DNA from: Devosia sp. 66-14
GTDB lineage: Bacteria; Pseudomonadota; Alphaproteobacteria; Rhizobiales; Devosiaceae
DNA: 42,358 bases
Direction of reading: 5' to 3'
Assembly: GCA_001899085.1 (NCBI GenBank)
Contig: MKVB01000001.1
Span: 163,834 to 206,191 of the forward strand
Under the pieces are notes generated by a model. The model was given only the letters and a program-made list of their open reading frames with translations, made no database searches and was not told the DNA's origin. The position numbers were made by a program, and so were the translations under genes. Positions 16,781 to 27,298 of the stretch are shown one piece after another; position 1 is the first letter of the stretch; each line of letters begins with the position of its first letter.

Positions 16781-17320
16781 ATGGTGGAGCGACAGCCGGT
16801 CACCGTCGTGCTCGACCAGGTCGAGGACCTGTTCGCCGCCGCCAGCTTCGCACCGTTGCAGGGGCGCTTCGAGCCGCGCACCGGCATGGAGCAGCTGTTG
16901 GATGAGGTTGCAGTGCGGCGGTTTCGCCCGGGCGAAGCGCTGCACCTGCGCCTTGCGCTGCGGCAATCCACCGAGGCCGGCGACGACGCGATCAGGGCGG
17001 CGATCCGCGGCTATTGCGCGGCGGTGATCGACGATCGGCAGCTCGATCTCAAGCGCATCAGGAGGGCAGGGCGCAACGCCTTGCTGCTCGGGCTCGGCTT
17101 CCTCGCCGCCTGCATGGCGCTTTCGACGGCAGCCAACGCGGCGACGTTCCTGCCCGAGTTCGTGCGGCGGCTGTTCGGCGAGGGGCTGGTGATCGCCGGC
17201 TGGGTAGGATTGTGGCGCCCGATCGAGGTGATGCTGTTCGACACGCGCCCGCCGCAGCATGACATCCGGCTGCATCGCGCCATCGCGGCGGCGGAGATAG
17301 ACGTTCTCAGAACCGCCTGA
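16781..17320 (+). CDS. Membrane-anchored hypothetical protein
   Basis: This 179-residue protein has a soluble N-terminal half (LDQVEDLFAAASFAPLQGRFEPRTGMEQLLDEV) and two hydrophobic segments in the second half (NALLLGLGFLAACMAL, LVIAGWVGLWRPIEVMLF). It ends in a cytoplasmic-looking tail. Similar proteins of unknown function occur in alphaproteobacteria. The start could be ATG 16781 or the GTG at 16775 that overlaps the preceding stop; both are in frame. The close coupling with the YaiI gene suggests a two-gene operon. I cannot name a function. Confidence 0.65.
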   Translation: MVERQPVTVVLDQVEDLFAAASFAPLQGRFEPRTGMEQLLDEVAVRRFRPGEALHLRLALRQSTEAGDDAIRAAIRGYCAAVIDDRQLDLKRIRRAGRNALLLGLGFLAACMALSTAANAATFLPEFVRRLFGEGLVIAGWVGLWRPIEVMLFDTRPPQHDIRLHRAIAAAEIDVLRTA

Positions 17321-17399
17321 AGTCTGGGCTCTATGCCCTTGAATTAAGCAGAGAACTGCGCTTCAAACGGGCAGCGTTTTCCTGCCGGGTCTTTCTCAG

Positions 17400-17909
17400 T
17401 TGAGCCGCCTTCTCGATTTCATCCACCGGCACGAGCCGCGCGGCCAGGCCTTGTCGCACCTGAAGTCCGGGCTCGGCGCCGTTATTGCCATGACCCTGGT
17501 GGGTGGGTTGGCTGCCTGGACGGGATTACCGATGCTGTTGGCGCCGTTCGGCGCGACTGCGGTGCTGTTGTTCGGCCAGGCCGAGAGCACCCTGGCCCAG
17601 CCGGCCAATATTTTCGGCGGCTATCTGGTGGCGGCGGCGATCAGTGTGGTGATCTTCGCCGTGGCGCCCTCGGCATGGTGGGTCGCGACCATCGCCGTCG
17701 GACTGGTGATTGCGGCCATGCTGCTGCTCCGCGTCACCCATCCGCCCGCCGGCGCGGTGCCGCTGGTGGCGTTCTCGACCCACATGCCGATGGAGACGCT
17801 GTTTCTCGTCGTGGTGGCCGGTGCCGCCTGCTTGGTCGGCGTGGCGGTGGTGCACCACCAGTTGCCGCCGCGGGTGACTTACCCGCGCCGCCCGACGCGG
17901 CCGGGCTGA
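17400..17909 (+). CDS. HPP family integral membrane protein
   Basis: This 169-residue membrane protein has about four to five helices and the two conserved patches of the HPP family: APFGATAVLLFG followed by LAQPANIFGG, and RVTHPPAGAVPL, which holds the His-Pro-Pro that names the family. Some members have been linked to nitrite transport in cyanobacteria and plants; a role here is not shown. The start is a TTG with no clear ribosome-binding site, so the N-terminus is uncertain. Its last 31 bases overlap the end of the convergent GntR gene. Confidence 0.8.
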   Translation: MSRLLDFIHRHEPRGQALSHLKSGLGAVIAMTLVGGLAAWTGLPMLLAPFGATAVLLFGQAESTLAQPANIFGGYLVAAAISVVIFAVAPSAWWVATIAVGLVIAAMLLLRVTHPPAGAVPLVAFSTHMPMETLFLVVVAGAACLVGVAVVHHQLPPRVTYPRRPTRPG

Positions 17910-18646
17910 GCCGCTTCCACCACCGACAGTCCGGTTTCGATGATCATCTCGATCTCGTCGCGCACCTTGTCGAGCACATCGTTGATCGCCGCCACGGCCT
18001 GGGCCGGATCGGCAGCGACGATCGCATCGGCGAGGTCTCGATGCGGCGGGAACGAGTCGAGGCCGAAATCGTCACGACCGAACGGCGACTCGCTGGAGCG
18101 CTCCAGCGCTTCATCCAGCTTGTGCAGGATCTCGCCGAACATCGGGTTGCCCGACGCCTCGTAGATGGCGCCATGGAACGCCGCATCGGCCTTGTGCCAG
18201 TTGCGGCGCGCCGCGACCTCGACCAGCAGGATGTCGCAGAGCCGCGAGATCTCCGCCCGCTGCGCCGCGGTGGCGTTGATCGTGGCCTTGCGCACCACCT
18301 CGTTCTCGAGCGCCCGGCGCACCTCGACCAGGCGAAGCAGTGCCTCGCCCTCGAAGCGGATCATCGTCGGCGCGAGCCCACGCGAGGTCCGCACCTTGGC
18401 CGAGAGATACGTGCCGTCGCCGCGCCGGCGGCGGATGATCCCGAGGCCTTCCCAGCGGTTCAGCGCCTCGCGGATGGTGGAGCGGCCGACGCCGAGCGTG
18501 GTGGCGAGCGAGACTTCCGGCGGCAGCCGGTCGCCCACGTTCAGTCCGGCCCGCTCGATCATTTCGGCAAGCGCGTCCAGCACGGCGACGCCGCGCGTCC
18601 GCGTCTCCAGCGGTTCGAGGTAGCTCAGTACTCCGTCCTCAGCCAC
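17879..18646 (-). CDS. GntR-family regulator, FadR/FCD subfamily
   Basis: This 255-residue transcription factor has an N-terminal winged helix (about 20-85, RLPPEVSLATTLGVGRSTIREALNRW region) and an all-helical FCD ligand domain (AFHGAIYEASGNP, HRDLADAIVAADP), which usually binds an organic acid with a metal. The start is GTG with GGGAGGAA upstream. It is the last gene of the leftward importer-aminotransferase set, so it is probably the local regulator. A shared ATGTCTGACA element upstream of the E1 gene and the importer fits the NGTnnnACN operator type of this subfamily. The inducer is unknown. Confidence 0.9.
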   Translation of the reverse strand: MAEDGVLSYLEPLETRTRGVAVLDALAEMIERAGLNVGDRLPPEVSLATTLGVGRSTIREALNRWEGLGIIRRRRGDGTYLSAKVRTSRGLAPTMIRFEGEALLRLVEVRRALENEVVRKATINATAAQRAEISRLCDILLVEVAARRNWHKADAAFHGAIYEASGNPMFGEILHKLDEALERSSESPFGRDDFGLDSFPPHRDLADAIVAADPAQAVAAINDVLDKVRDEIEMIIETGLSVVEAAQPGRVGRRG

Positions 18647-18707
18647 GCCTGTTCCTCCCGGCCCAAAATGGCCGTGCCGGCACCACCATCACAATTCGAC
18701 GGATTTG

Positions 18708-19913
18708 TCAGCCGTGCTGACGTGCCGGCTCCTTCTCGGCCTTGAGATCCAGCATCTCGGTCAAGGCGCCGATCAGAATGTCCATCTGCGCCTTCGAGTT
18801 GTAGCCCTGCACCGAAACCCGGACGATGTGGTGGTCCTGCCACTTGAACACCGGGATCTCGATCGAGTAGCGCGCCATCAGTTCCTTGGAGAACTCCGCC
18901 GGTTCGAACTCGGGGACCGGCATCGCCACCATCTGCGGCGCGCAGAACTCCGGGCTGCTGAGCGGCGCGAGGCCGGTCAGCGCCTGCAGGCGGCGCGCGG
19001 TTTCCTGGGCCAGCTCCCGACAATCGGCGGCGACGCGGGTCCAGTCATGGTCCTCGCGGAACTTGATCGCGGCGGGGACGCTCAGCCAGGCGGCCGGGTC
19101 GCGCGTGCCCTGCATCTCGAGCTCGTCGATGAACGGCGAATTGCCGAACGCGCCCTTGGCGTCGGGCAGTTTGGAATCGGCGGTCCAGCCGTGGCTGATC
19201 ACCAGCGGGTTGATCAAGCCCTGCAGCTCCGGCCGCACATAAAGGAAGGCCGAGCCCTTGGGGGTCATCAGCCACTTGTGGCAGTTGCCCGAGTAGAAAT
19301 CGACGCCCATGGCATCGAGGTGCAGCGGGATGTGCCCCGGCGTATGGGCCCCGTCGATCACCGTCCAGATGCCGCGCTTGCGCGCTTCGGCGATCGGCCG
19401 TTCGATCGGGAACACCAGTGCCGTCGGCGAGGTGATGTGACTGAGGAACAGCACCTTGGTGCGCTCGTTCATCGCCTCGACCAGCGTATTGGTGAACGCC
19501 GCTTCCGACACCAACGGCATCGGCACCTTGACGGTGACGATCTTGGCGCCGGTACGGCGCGCCACATAGGCCCAGGTCTTTTCCAGCGCCGAGTACTCGT
19601 GGTCGGTCGTCAGGATTTCGTCCCCGGCCTTCAGGTCGAGCGACTGGGCGACGATGTTGAGCCCCTCGGTGGCGTTGACGAGGCCGACAATATTCTCCGA
19701 GGTTGTGCCGAGGAACGCCGACAGCGCCACGCGCGGCACTTTGGTGCGCTCGCTGAGGTCGCGGCCGAGGAACGCCACCGGCTGCCGCTCGAGCTCGAGC
19801 TGCCAGGCCTGATAGGTCTCGAACACCGGGCGCGGGCAGGCGCCGAATGAGCCGTGGTTGAGGAAGACGACATCGTCCCTGAGGAGGAAGTGTCGCGCGA
19901 GATTGGAGGACAA
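18708..19913 (-). CDS. Class V aminotransferase, isopenicillin-N-epimerase-like
   Basis: This 401-residue PLP enzyme of fold type I shows FLNHGSFGACPRPV at residues 17-30, typical of isopenicillin-N-epimerase-like and EgtE-like proteins. PLP contacts are visible at TTDHEYSA (102-109), Asp187 and His190 in DGAHTPG, and Lys213 in CHKWLMTPKG. Members act as racemases or epimerases, C-S lyases or transaminases, so the reaction is open. The gene starts one base beyond the DppC-type permease stop, which ties it to the importer. Its product probably acts on the imported amino acid or peptide. GntR follows 61 bases downstream. Confidence 0.87.
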   Translation of the reverse strand: MSSNLARHFLLRDDVVFLNHGSFGACPRPVFETYQAWQLELERQPVAFLGRDLSERTKVPRVALSAFLGTTSENIVGLVNATEGLNIVAQSLDLKAGDEILTTDHEYSALEKTWAYVARRTGAKIVTVKVPMPLVSEAAFTNTLVEAMNERTKVLFLSHITSPTALVFPIERPIAEARKRGIWTVIDGAHTPGHIPLHLDAMGVDFYSGNCHKWLMTPKGSAFLYVRPELQGLINPLVISHGWTADSKLPDAKGAFGNSPFIDELEMQGTRDPAAWLSVPAAIKFREDHDWTRVAADCRELAQETARRLQALTGLAPLSSPEFCAPQMVAMPVPEFEPAEFSKELMARYSIEIPVFKWQDHHIVRVSVQGYNSKAQMDILIGALTEMLDLKAEKEPARQHG

Positions 19914-19914
19914 G

Positions 19915-20814
19915 TCAGCGGCCTTTCAGTGTGGGATCGAGTGCATCGCGCAGGCCGTCGCCGAACAGCGTGGTGGCGAGCACGGTGATGGCGAGGGCTG
20001 CCGTGGGGAACACGGCCATGTGCCAGTAGAAGAACATGAAGTTGATGCCGACATTGATCATCTGGCCCCAGCTCGGGGTCGGAGGGGCAACACCGATGCC
20101 GAGGAAGCTGAGGCTGGCCTCCAGCATCATGGCCCCGGGCACCGACAAGACGAAGCCGACGATGATCGGCGACAGCGAGTTGGGGATGACGTGTCGACGC
20201 AGGATGTACCAGGGCGAGGCGCCGAGCGCCTGGGCAGCCCGCACGAACTCCTTCTCGCGGAAGGATTTCACCTGCGCGCGCACCAGCAGGCACACGCCGA
20301 ACCAGCCGAACAGCGACGCGACGATGATGATGGTGAAGAAGCCGCCGCCGGCCAGGGCGCCCAGCAGCATGGCCGCCAGCAGCGGCGGCACCACCGAGAA
20401 GATCTCGATGATGCGCATAATGAACCAGTCGATGCGGCCGCCGAAATAGCCGGCGATAGCCCCGATCGGGATCCCGATCAGCAGGCTGCAAGTCGCTGCG
20501 GCAAAGCCGATCAGCAGCGACACGCGGGCGCCGTAGACGATACGGGTGAAGAAGTCGCGTCCCAGATCGTCCACGCCGAACCAGAATTCGGCCGACGGGA
20601 AGGCGAGCGATTGCGTCAGATAGAGCTGCGCATCCGGGGAGCTCTTGGTGAACAGCGGCGCGAAGATCGCCGCGAGAATGATGATCGCGAGGACAATGCC
20701 GCCGATCACCGCGGCCTTGTTGGCGGCGAAGCGCCGCCAGGCGAAGTAGGTCGGGCTGCGTTGGGTATGCGCTGGAGGGACAGCGAGCGCCCCGGTTTCG
20801 ATATCGGTGGTCAT
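19915..20814 (-). CDS. ABC importer permease, DppC/OppC type (second system)
   Basis: This 299-residue inner-membrane permease has the usual N-terminal helix (AAVIGGIVLAIIILAAIFAPLF), the FGVDDLGRDFFTRI signature and an EAA loop (AAQALGASPWYILRRHVIPN). An N-terminal cytoplasmic stretch of about 35 residues precedes the first helix. The ATG overlaps the end of the DppB-type gene by four bases, and the stop is one base from the aminotransferase start, so the set is tightly coupled. It is only moderately similar to the DppC-type protein at 6147, so it is not a recent copy. Confidence 0.92.
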   Translation of the reverse strand: MTTDIETGALAVPPAHTQRSPTYFAWRRFAANKAAVIGGIVLAIIILAAIFAPLFTKSSPDAQLYLTQSLAFPSAEFWFGVDDLGRDFFTRIVYGARVSLLIGFAAATCSLLIGIPIGAIAGYFGGRIDWFIMRIIEIFSVVPPLLAAMLLGALAGGGFFTIIIVASLFGWFGVCLLVRAQVKSFREKEFVRAAQALGASPWYILRRHVIPNSLSPIIVGFVLSVPGAMMLEASLSFLGIGVAPPTPSWGQMINVGINFMFFYWHMAVFPTAALAITVLATTLFGDGLRDALDPTLKGR

Positions 20815-21743
20815 TGCGCGTCATCTCCAAGGCGGATGCGCGGATTGAGCCACGCGTAGACGAGGTCGGAAATCAGGTAGGCGAAGCAGATGCCGATGGT
20901 GAACATCAGCACCAGCGCCATCTCGAGCGGGTAGTCGCGGTTGGTGATCGACGACACGAAATAACTGCCCAGACCCGGGATGCGGAACATCGCCTCGACG
21001 AAGATCGAGCCGGTGGCCGTGCCCATGAACATCGGCAGGAACACCGTGACCATCGGGATGGCAGAGTTGCGCAGCACATGCTGGAAGATGATCCGCCTTT
21101 CGCTCAGCCCCTTGGCCCGCAGCGCCGTGACGAACGGCCGGTTGAGCGTGTCGAGCATCGCCGAGCGCGTATAGCGGGCATAGGTGGCGAGCGGGATCGC
21201 GGCATAGGCAGCGATCGGCAGGATCCATCGCTCCGGCTTGCCCCAGCCGCTGGCGGGCAACCAGTTGAGCCAGACCGCAAAGATCAGGATCAGCAGCATC
21301 GAGATGACGAAGACCGGGATGGTGAGGCCGAGCACCGACAGCGTCGATGCGAGGTAGTCGATCCAGCTGTTGCGCTTGAGCGCCGCCGCCATGCCGATCA
21401 GGATGCCGAGCGCCGCGCCGATGATGACGCCGGAGCCGCCAAGGATCAGGCTGGGCAGCCAGGCCTGCTGCAGCAGGCTGATGACCGTCTCGCCCGGGGA
21501 CTGGTAGGGGACGCCCCAATTGCCCTGCAGCACCCCCGCCATGTAGTTGACGTACTGCACCCACAGCGGCTGATCGAGACCAAGCCTGGCGTTGAGCTGG
21601 GCTTTCACCGCCTCGGACAGCGGCATGTCCTTTTCGGTGAACGGGCCGCCCGGCACCGCGTGCATCATCAGGAAGATGACGAGCGAAACGATGAAGAAGG
21701 TCACTGCGACCGAGAGCAGGCGCTTGATGAGATAGACGATCAT
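20811..21743 (-). CDS. ABC importer permease, DppB/OppB type (second system)
   Basis: This 310-residue inner-membrane permease starts MIVYLIKRLLSVAVTFFIVSLVIF, the normal first helix. It has the periplasmic VPGGPF region, about six helices and an EAA loop (TALRAKGLSERRIIFQHVLRNS). It pairs with the DppC-type protein encoded immediately after it. The ATPase gene ends 13 bases upstream. The family is firm; the substrate follows the binding proteins and is not known. Confidence 0.92.
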   Translation of the reverse strand: MIVYLIKRLLSVAVTFFIVSLVIFLMMHAVPGGPFTEKDMPLSEAVKAQLNARLGLDQPLWVQYVNYMAGVLQGNWGVPYQSPGETVISLLQQAWLPSLILGGSGVIIGAALGILIGMAAALKRNSWIDYLASTLSVLGLTIPVFVISMLLILIFAVWLNWLPASGWGKPERWILPIAAYAAIPLATYARYTRSAMLDTLNRPFVTALRAKGLSERRIIFQHVLRNSAIPMVTVFLPMFMGTATGSIFVEAMFRIPGLGSYFVSSITNRDYPLEMALVLMFTIGICFAYLISDLVYAWLNPRIRLGDDAQ

Positions 21744-21756
21744 GCCCGGACCTCCA

Positions 21757-23526
<1,770 letters not shown>

Positions 23527-23543
23527 GCGCTGTTCCGAACTGG

Positions 23544-23569
23544 GTGCCCCCGGCCGGAGCCGGGAGCAC
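23544..23569 (-). other. Hairpin after binding-protein gene 1
   Basis: An 11-position stem (23544-23554 with 23559-23569, one mismatch) closes on a CGGA loop, 13 bases downstream of the binding-protein stop and just ahead of the ATPase gene. It has no T-run. It probably protects the upstream mRNA end or trims read-through. Confidence 0.6.
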
Positions 23570-23582
23570 TGGTTGTCTGCGG

Positions 23583-25178
23583 CTAGTTCTTGGTCAGGTG
23601 GGTGTAAACGTAGCCCGACCAGTTGGGGTAGAAGCCCTGCTTGTTGGGCGTCATGGCATCGCCGCCGAGCTTGTCGGAAACGACGTTCATGGTGACCGGG
23701 TGGGTCAGCGGCACGATCAGCCCCTGGTCGATCATCACCTGTTCGGCCTGCTCGTAGAGCTTCACGCGCTCGTCCCAGCTCGGAGCGGAGTCGGCCTGTT
23801 TCACCAGGTCGTCATAGGCTGCGATGTGGTAGGTGTGACGGCCGCCATTGTAGAACAGGCCATAGAAGTTCGACGGGTCGAGGTAGTCGTACTCATACGG
23901 CGACAGGTAGATGTTGTTCTTGCGGGCCAGCATGCCCTCCATCCAGTCCTTGCCCGGCATCATCTTGATGTTCATGGTGATGCCGAGGATGTCCTTGAAC
24001 TGGGCCTGCAGGTACTGCGCCATCGGCGACAGAATGGCGCCGTTGTAGCCGCCTTCTTCGCGGAACCAGATCTCGATGTCAGGGAAACCCTTGCCATCCG
24101 GATAGCCGGCCTTGGCCATCAGTTCCTTCGCCTTGGCGGGGTCGAACACGGCCTGCTTGGCGACGTTCTCGCTGTACCCGGGAAAGCCCGGCGGCAGGAT
24201 CGAGTGCGCCGGAATGGCGATGTCCTTGAGAACGGTCGACGTCAGTTCGTCGCGGTTGATGGCGTAGTAGAACGCGCGGCGGACATCGGCGTTGTCGAAC
24301 GGAGCCTTCTCGAGGTCGAACGCGATATACTGGGTCGCGAACACCGGGTTGGTGTGGATCTGGTCGGCATACCGGCCGCGCATCATCGCGACCTGCCCGG
24401 TATTGAGTGAGGTCATGTCGACATCGCCGGCGAGGAAGGCGGGCACGCCCACTTCCGGCAGCCCGAGCGACGAGTCGAGCACGACTTCATCGATCTGCGG
24501 GATCCACGGTCCCTTGTAGTCCGGGTTCTTGGCCAGCGTGACGTTGTTGTTGGACTTCACCCACTCCTTGACCAGCCACGGCCCCGACGAAACGATGGTC
24601 TCGACATTGGTCGACCATTCCTCGCCATATTTGTCGAACTGGTGCTTGGGCACCGGGTACCACAGCGAGACGACGCTCGGCAGGTACGGCTTGGGCGCGT
24701 TGGTAGTGACTTCGAGCGTCTTGTCATCGACGGCCTTGAGGCCGAGGGTCGAGACGTCGGCCTTGCCGGCCGTTACGTCGTCCCAATTCTTGATGCCGCC
24801 CGCAAAGCTCCAGTACCAGGCGAAATCATAGCCAGTGGTGGCCGCATGCTGCAGGGCGAAGACGAAGTCCTCGGCGGTCAGCGGCTCGCCGTCGCTCCAG
24901 TTGAGCTCGGGGCGGATCTTGAACGTCCAGGTCAAGCCATCGGCCGACTGCGACCAGCTCTCCGCCGCGATCGGGGTGAGGTTGAAGTCCTTGTCGAAGG
25001 CGGTCAGGCCGATCTGGATCATGTCCGAGCCGGCGGCGCGGGCATAGACGGTCTTCATGTAATCCATGTACGTGGCCGTCGTGGACTGTCCGGGGACAGT
25101 CACGGTCTGGGCCAGCGCCGGCACGCCCATACCGGCGGCGAGCACTATCGTTCCTGCCAGTTTCAGCAGCAAATTCAA
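23583..25178 (-). CDS. Periplasmic substrate-binding protein 1 (SBP_bac_5), tandem copy
   Basis: This 531-residue protein has a signal peptide (cleavage likely after VPALA-Q) and the full extended SBP_bac_5 fold. It matches the neighbouring protein at 25413-27023 along its whole length, about three-quarters identical by eye. The C-terminal lobe is nearly the same (GKDWMEGMLARKNNIYL, then DYLDPSNFYGLFYNGGRH), and the middle region around residues 240-275 is the most changed. It feeds the importer encoded downstream. A 234-base gap with hairpins separates it from the other copy, so it may have its own promoter. GAGGAG just before the ATG is the ribosome-binding site. Confidence 0.92.
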   Translation of the reverse strand: MNLLLKLAGTIVLAAGMGVPALAQTVTVPGQSTTATYMDYMKTVYARAAGSDMIQIGLTAFDKDFNLTPIAAESWSQSADGLTWTFKIRPELNWSDGEPLTAEDFVFALQHAATTGYDFAWYWSFAGGIKNWDDVTAGKADVSTLGLKAVDDKTLEVTTNAPKPYLPSVVSLWYPVPKHQFDKYGEEWSTNVETIVSSGPWLVKEWVKSNNNVTLAKNPDYKGPWIPQIDEVVLDSSLGLPEVGVPAFLAGDVDMTSLNTGQVAMMRGRYADQIHTNPVFATQYIAFDLEKAPFDNADVRRAFYYAINRDELTSTVLKDIAIPAHSILPPGFPGYSENVAKQAVFDPAKAKELMAKAGYPDGKGFPDIEIWFREEGGYNGAILSPMAQYLQAQFKDILGITMNIKMMPGKDWMEGMLARKNNIYLSPYEYDYLDPSNFYGLFYNGGRHTYHIAAYDDLVKQADSAPSWDERVKLYEQAEQVMIDQGLIVPLTHPVTMNVVSDKLGGDAMTPNKQGFYPNWSGYVYTHLTKN

Positions 25179-25358
25179 CTCATTCTCCTCAAGTATTCAT
25201 GCACGTAGGATCCAGTCGGCCAGAGGCGTGCACTCCTCGTTGCAGCGGCCGTTGGACAAATGTTGCGACACCCGACTGTGCTCCCGTCTCGGGGATGTCA
25301 CAGCTCCTCTCGCGTCGCGGTACGACGCGCCGGGATTTGCTGCCCGATCGGCGTCGCA

Positions 25359-25401
25359 GCCCCGAAGGGCCAGAGACGTTCCCCGGCCTGGGCCGGGGAA
25401 C
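25359..25401 (-). other. Two hairpins after binding-protein gene 2
   Basis: Going leftward from the stop at 25413, GTTCCCCGGCC and GGCCGGGGAAC (25378-25401) form a perfect 11-bp stem with a two-base loop. A second small stem GCCC-TTCG-GGGC follows at 25370-25359, with a stable UUCG loop. Neither has a T-run. The rest of the 234-base gap (25179-25412) shows no gene. Confidence 0.7.
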
Positions 25402-25412
25402 GCGGCGTTTGG

Positions 25413-27023
25413 CTACTGCTTCACGCTGATGTGCGAGTAGAGGAAGTTACCGATACGCCCGAGCGGGGTGAAGCCGCGCGAGTTCGGCGTGACGCCGGGG
25501 CCGGTGATCTGATCGCTGACCGCGGCCGTGATGACCGGGTGCACCAGCGGCACGATGAGGCCCTGGTCGATCATCACCTGTTCGGCCTGCTCGTAGAGCT
25601 TCACGCGCTCTTCCCAGACCGGGTTCTTGTCGGCCTCGGCGACCAGCTTGTCGTACTCGGCTACATGGTAGCTGTGACGGCCACCATTGTAGAACAGGCC
25701 ATAGAAGTTCGACGGATCGAGATAGTCGTACTCATAGGGCGCAAGATAGATGTTGTTCTTGCGGGCGAGCATGCCCTCCATCCAGTCCTTGCCCGGCATC
25801 ACCTTGATATTCATGGTGATTCCGAGAATGTCCTTGAACTGGGCCTGCAGGTACTGGGCCATTGGCGGCAGGATGGCGCCGTTATAGCCGCCTTCTTCAC
25901 GGAACCAGACTTCGATGGTCGGGAAGCCCTTGCCATCCGGATAGCCGGCCTTGGCCAGCAGTTCCTTGGCCTTTGCGGGGTCGAACACGGCCTGCGCCGC
26001 GATCTTGTCGCTGTAGCCGGGGTAGCCGGGCGCGAGGATCGAATGCGCCGGGATGGCGATGTCCTTGAGCACGGTGGCGGTCAGCTCATCGCGGTTGACG
26101 GCGTAGTAGAGCGCCCTGCGGACGTCGGCATTGTCGAACGGCGGCTTCTCGAGATCGAAGGCGAGGTAGGACGTGGCAAATACCGCCTCGGTGCGGATCG
26201 AGTCGGGGAAGCGCTGCTTCACCACCGGGATCTGACCGGCATTGAGCGTGGTATAGGCGAGGTCGCCGGCGAGGAAGGCGGGCATGCCCACTTCCGGCAG
26301 GCCGACCGACGGATCGATCGTCAGCTCGTCGACCTGCGCCACCCACGGACCATTATAGTCGGGGTTCTTGGTGAGGACGACCGAGTTGTTCGACTTCTCC
26401 CAGGACTTGAGCACGAACGGGCCCGACGACAGCACGTTGGCGACGCTGCTCGCCCAGTCATCGCCGAACTTGTCGAACTGATGCTTGGGCACCGGGTACC
26501 AGAGCGACACCACGCCCGGCAGATACGGCTTGGGGGCCGCGGTGGTGACTTCGATGGTCTTGTCGTCGACGGCCTTGAGGCCGAGGGTCGAGACGTCCGC
26601 CTTGCCGGCCGACACGTCGTCCCAGTTCTTGATCCCGGAAGCAAAGCTCCAGTACCAGGCAAAGTCGTAGCCGGTGGTGGCGGCGCGCTGCAGGGCGAAG
26701 ATGTAGTCGGTCGCGGTGACCGGCTCGCCGTCGCTCCACTTCATCCCGTCACGCAGGTGGAAGGTCCAGGTCAGGCCATCCGCCGACTGGTCCCAGCTCG
26801 TGGCGGCCAGCGGGGTCAGCTGGTACTCGTTGTCGAAGCTGGTCAGCGGCTCCTGCAACAGCTCGGCGCCCGAGGCGCGAGCGTAGACGGTCTTCATGTA
26901 GTCCATGTACGTGCCGGTGGTGGATCCACCCGGCACGGTGAGTTTTGTCTGCGCCAACGCTGGCACGGCGGTCAATCCCGCCGCCAGCGCGACCGCGCCG
27001 ACGAACTTCAGCAACGCGTTCAT
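25413..27023 (-). CDS. Periplasmic substrate-binding protein 2 (SBP_bac_5), tandem copy
   Basis: This 536-residue protein has a signal peptide (MNALLKFVGAVALAAG..., cleavage likely after VPALA-Q). It is a tandem paralogue of the protein at 23583-25178. Differences cluster in the segment TLNAGQIPVVKQRFPDSIRT versus SLNTGQVAMMRGRYADQIHT, in the N-terminal 60 residues and in the C-terminal tail. Binding-pocket divergence with a conserved frame suggests two ligand specificities served by one importer. It is the first gene of the leftward operon. The region upstream (27024-27298) carries a possible operator at 27198-27208. A GGAGGGAG ribosome-binding site precedes the ATG. Confidence 0.92.
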   Translation of the reverse strand: MNALLKFVGAVALAAGLTAVPALAQTKLTVPGGSTTGTYMDYMKTVYARASGAELLQEPLTSFDNEYQLTPLAATSWDQSADGLTWTFHLRDGMKWSDGEPVTATDYIFALQRAATTGYDFAWYWSFASGIKNWDDVSAGKADVSTLGLKAVDDKTIEVTTAAPKPYLPGVVSLWYPVPKHQFDKFGDDWASSVANVLSSGPFVLKSWEKSNNSVVLTKNPDYNGPWVAQVDELTIDPSVGLPEVGMPAFLAGDLAYTTLNAGQIPVVKQRFPDSIRTEAVFATSYLAFDLEKPPFDNADVRRALYYAVNRDELTATVLKDIAIPAHSILAPGYPGYSDKIAAQAVFDPAKAKELLAKAGYPDGKGFPTIEVWFREEGGYNGAILPPMAQYLQAQFKDILGITMNIKVMPGKDWMEGMLARKNNIYLAPYEYDYLDPSNFYGLFYNGGRHSYHVAEYDKLVAEADKNPVWEERVKLYEQAEQVMIDQGLIVPLVHPVITAAVSDQITGPGVTPNSRGFTPLGRIGNFLYSHISVKQ

Positions 27024-27192
27024 AGAGCTCCCTCCTTATTGCAGAGCTACTGCCTGACGTCCCCTGTGCCCCGCCGGAGTCCGGGTATCCCCTGATCCGA
27101 AACGGGCCTCGCGTGAGCGGTTGCCGGGCATAGACGCCCCACCCGGAACCCCTTCATCGGCCGACTGCAATTCCCCTCGCAATCGGCCTTAT

Positions 27193-27208
27193 GACATATG
27201 TCTGACAA
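27193..27208. promoter_or_regulatory. Putative GntR/FCD operator, importer side
   Basis: GACATATGTC (27193-27202) is a perfect 10-bp palindrome and overlaps ATGTCTGACAA (27198-27208). Ten of these bases are repeated upstream of the E1 gene at 29678. The site lies in the 275-base gap 27024-27298 before the double binding-protein operon, about 175 bases from the ATG. The rest of that gap shows no gene and no convincing promoter. Confidence 0.5.
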
Positions 27209-27298
27209 CTCCAGATTGGCTTGGCAAGCCCGTTTGTGGCTCGCAAATGACAAGGTTGGCATAGTTTTGCGTGCCGGCGTTCAGCCAGGCGAACACGC

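Noticed and set aside
18705-18722. GTCAGC/GCTGAC inverted repeat as a GntR autoregulatory operator
   Set aside because: It overlaps the aminotransferase stop codon and does not match the spacing of ATGTCTGACAT; it is likely chance.
25260-27095. 611-residue open frame on the plus strand
   Set aside because: It is antisense to the second binding-protein gene and its downstream hairpins.
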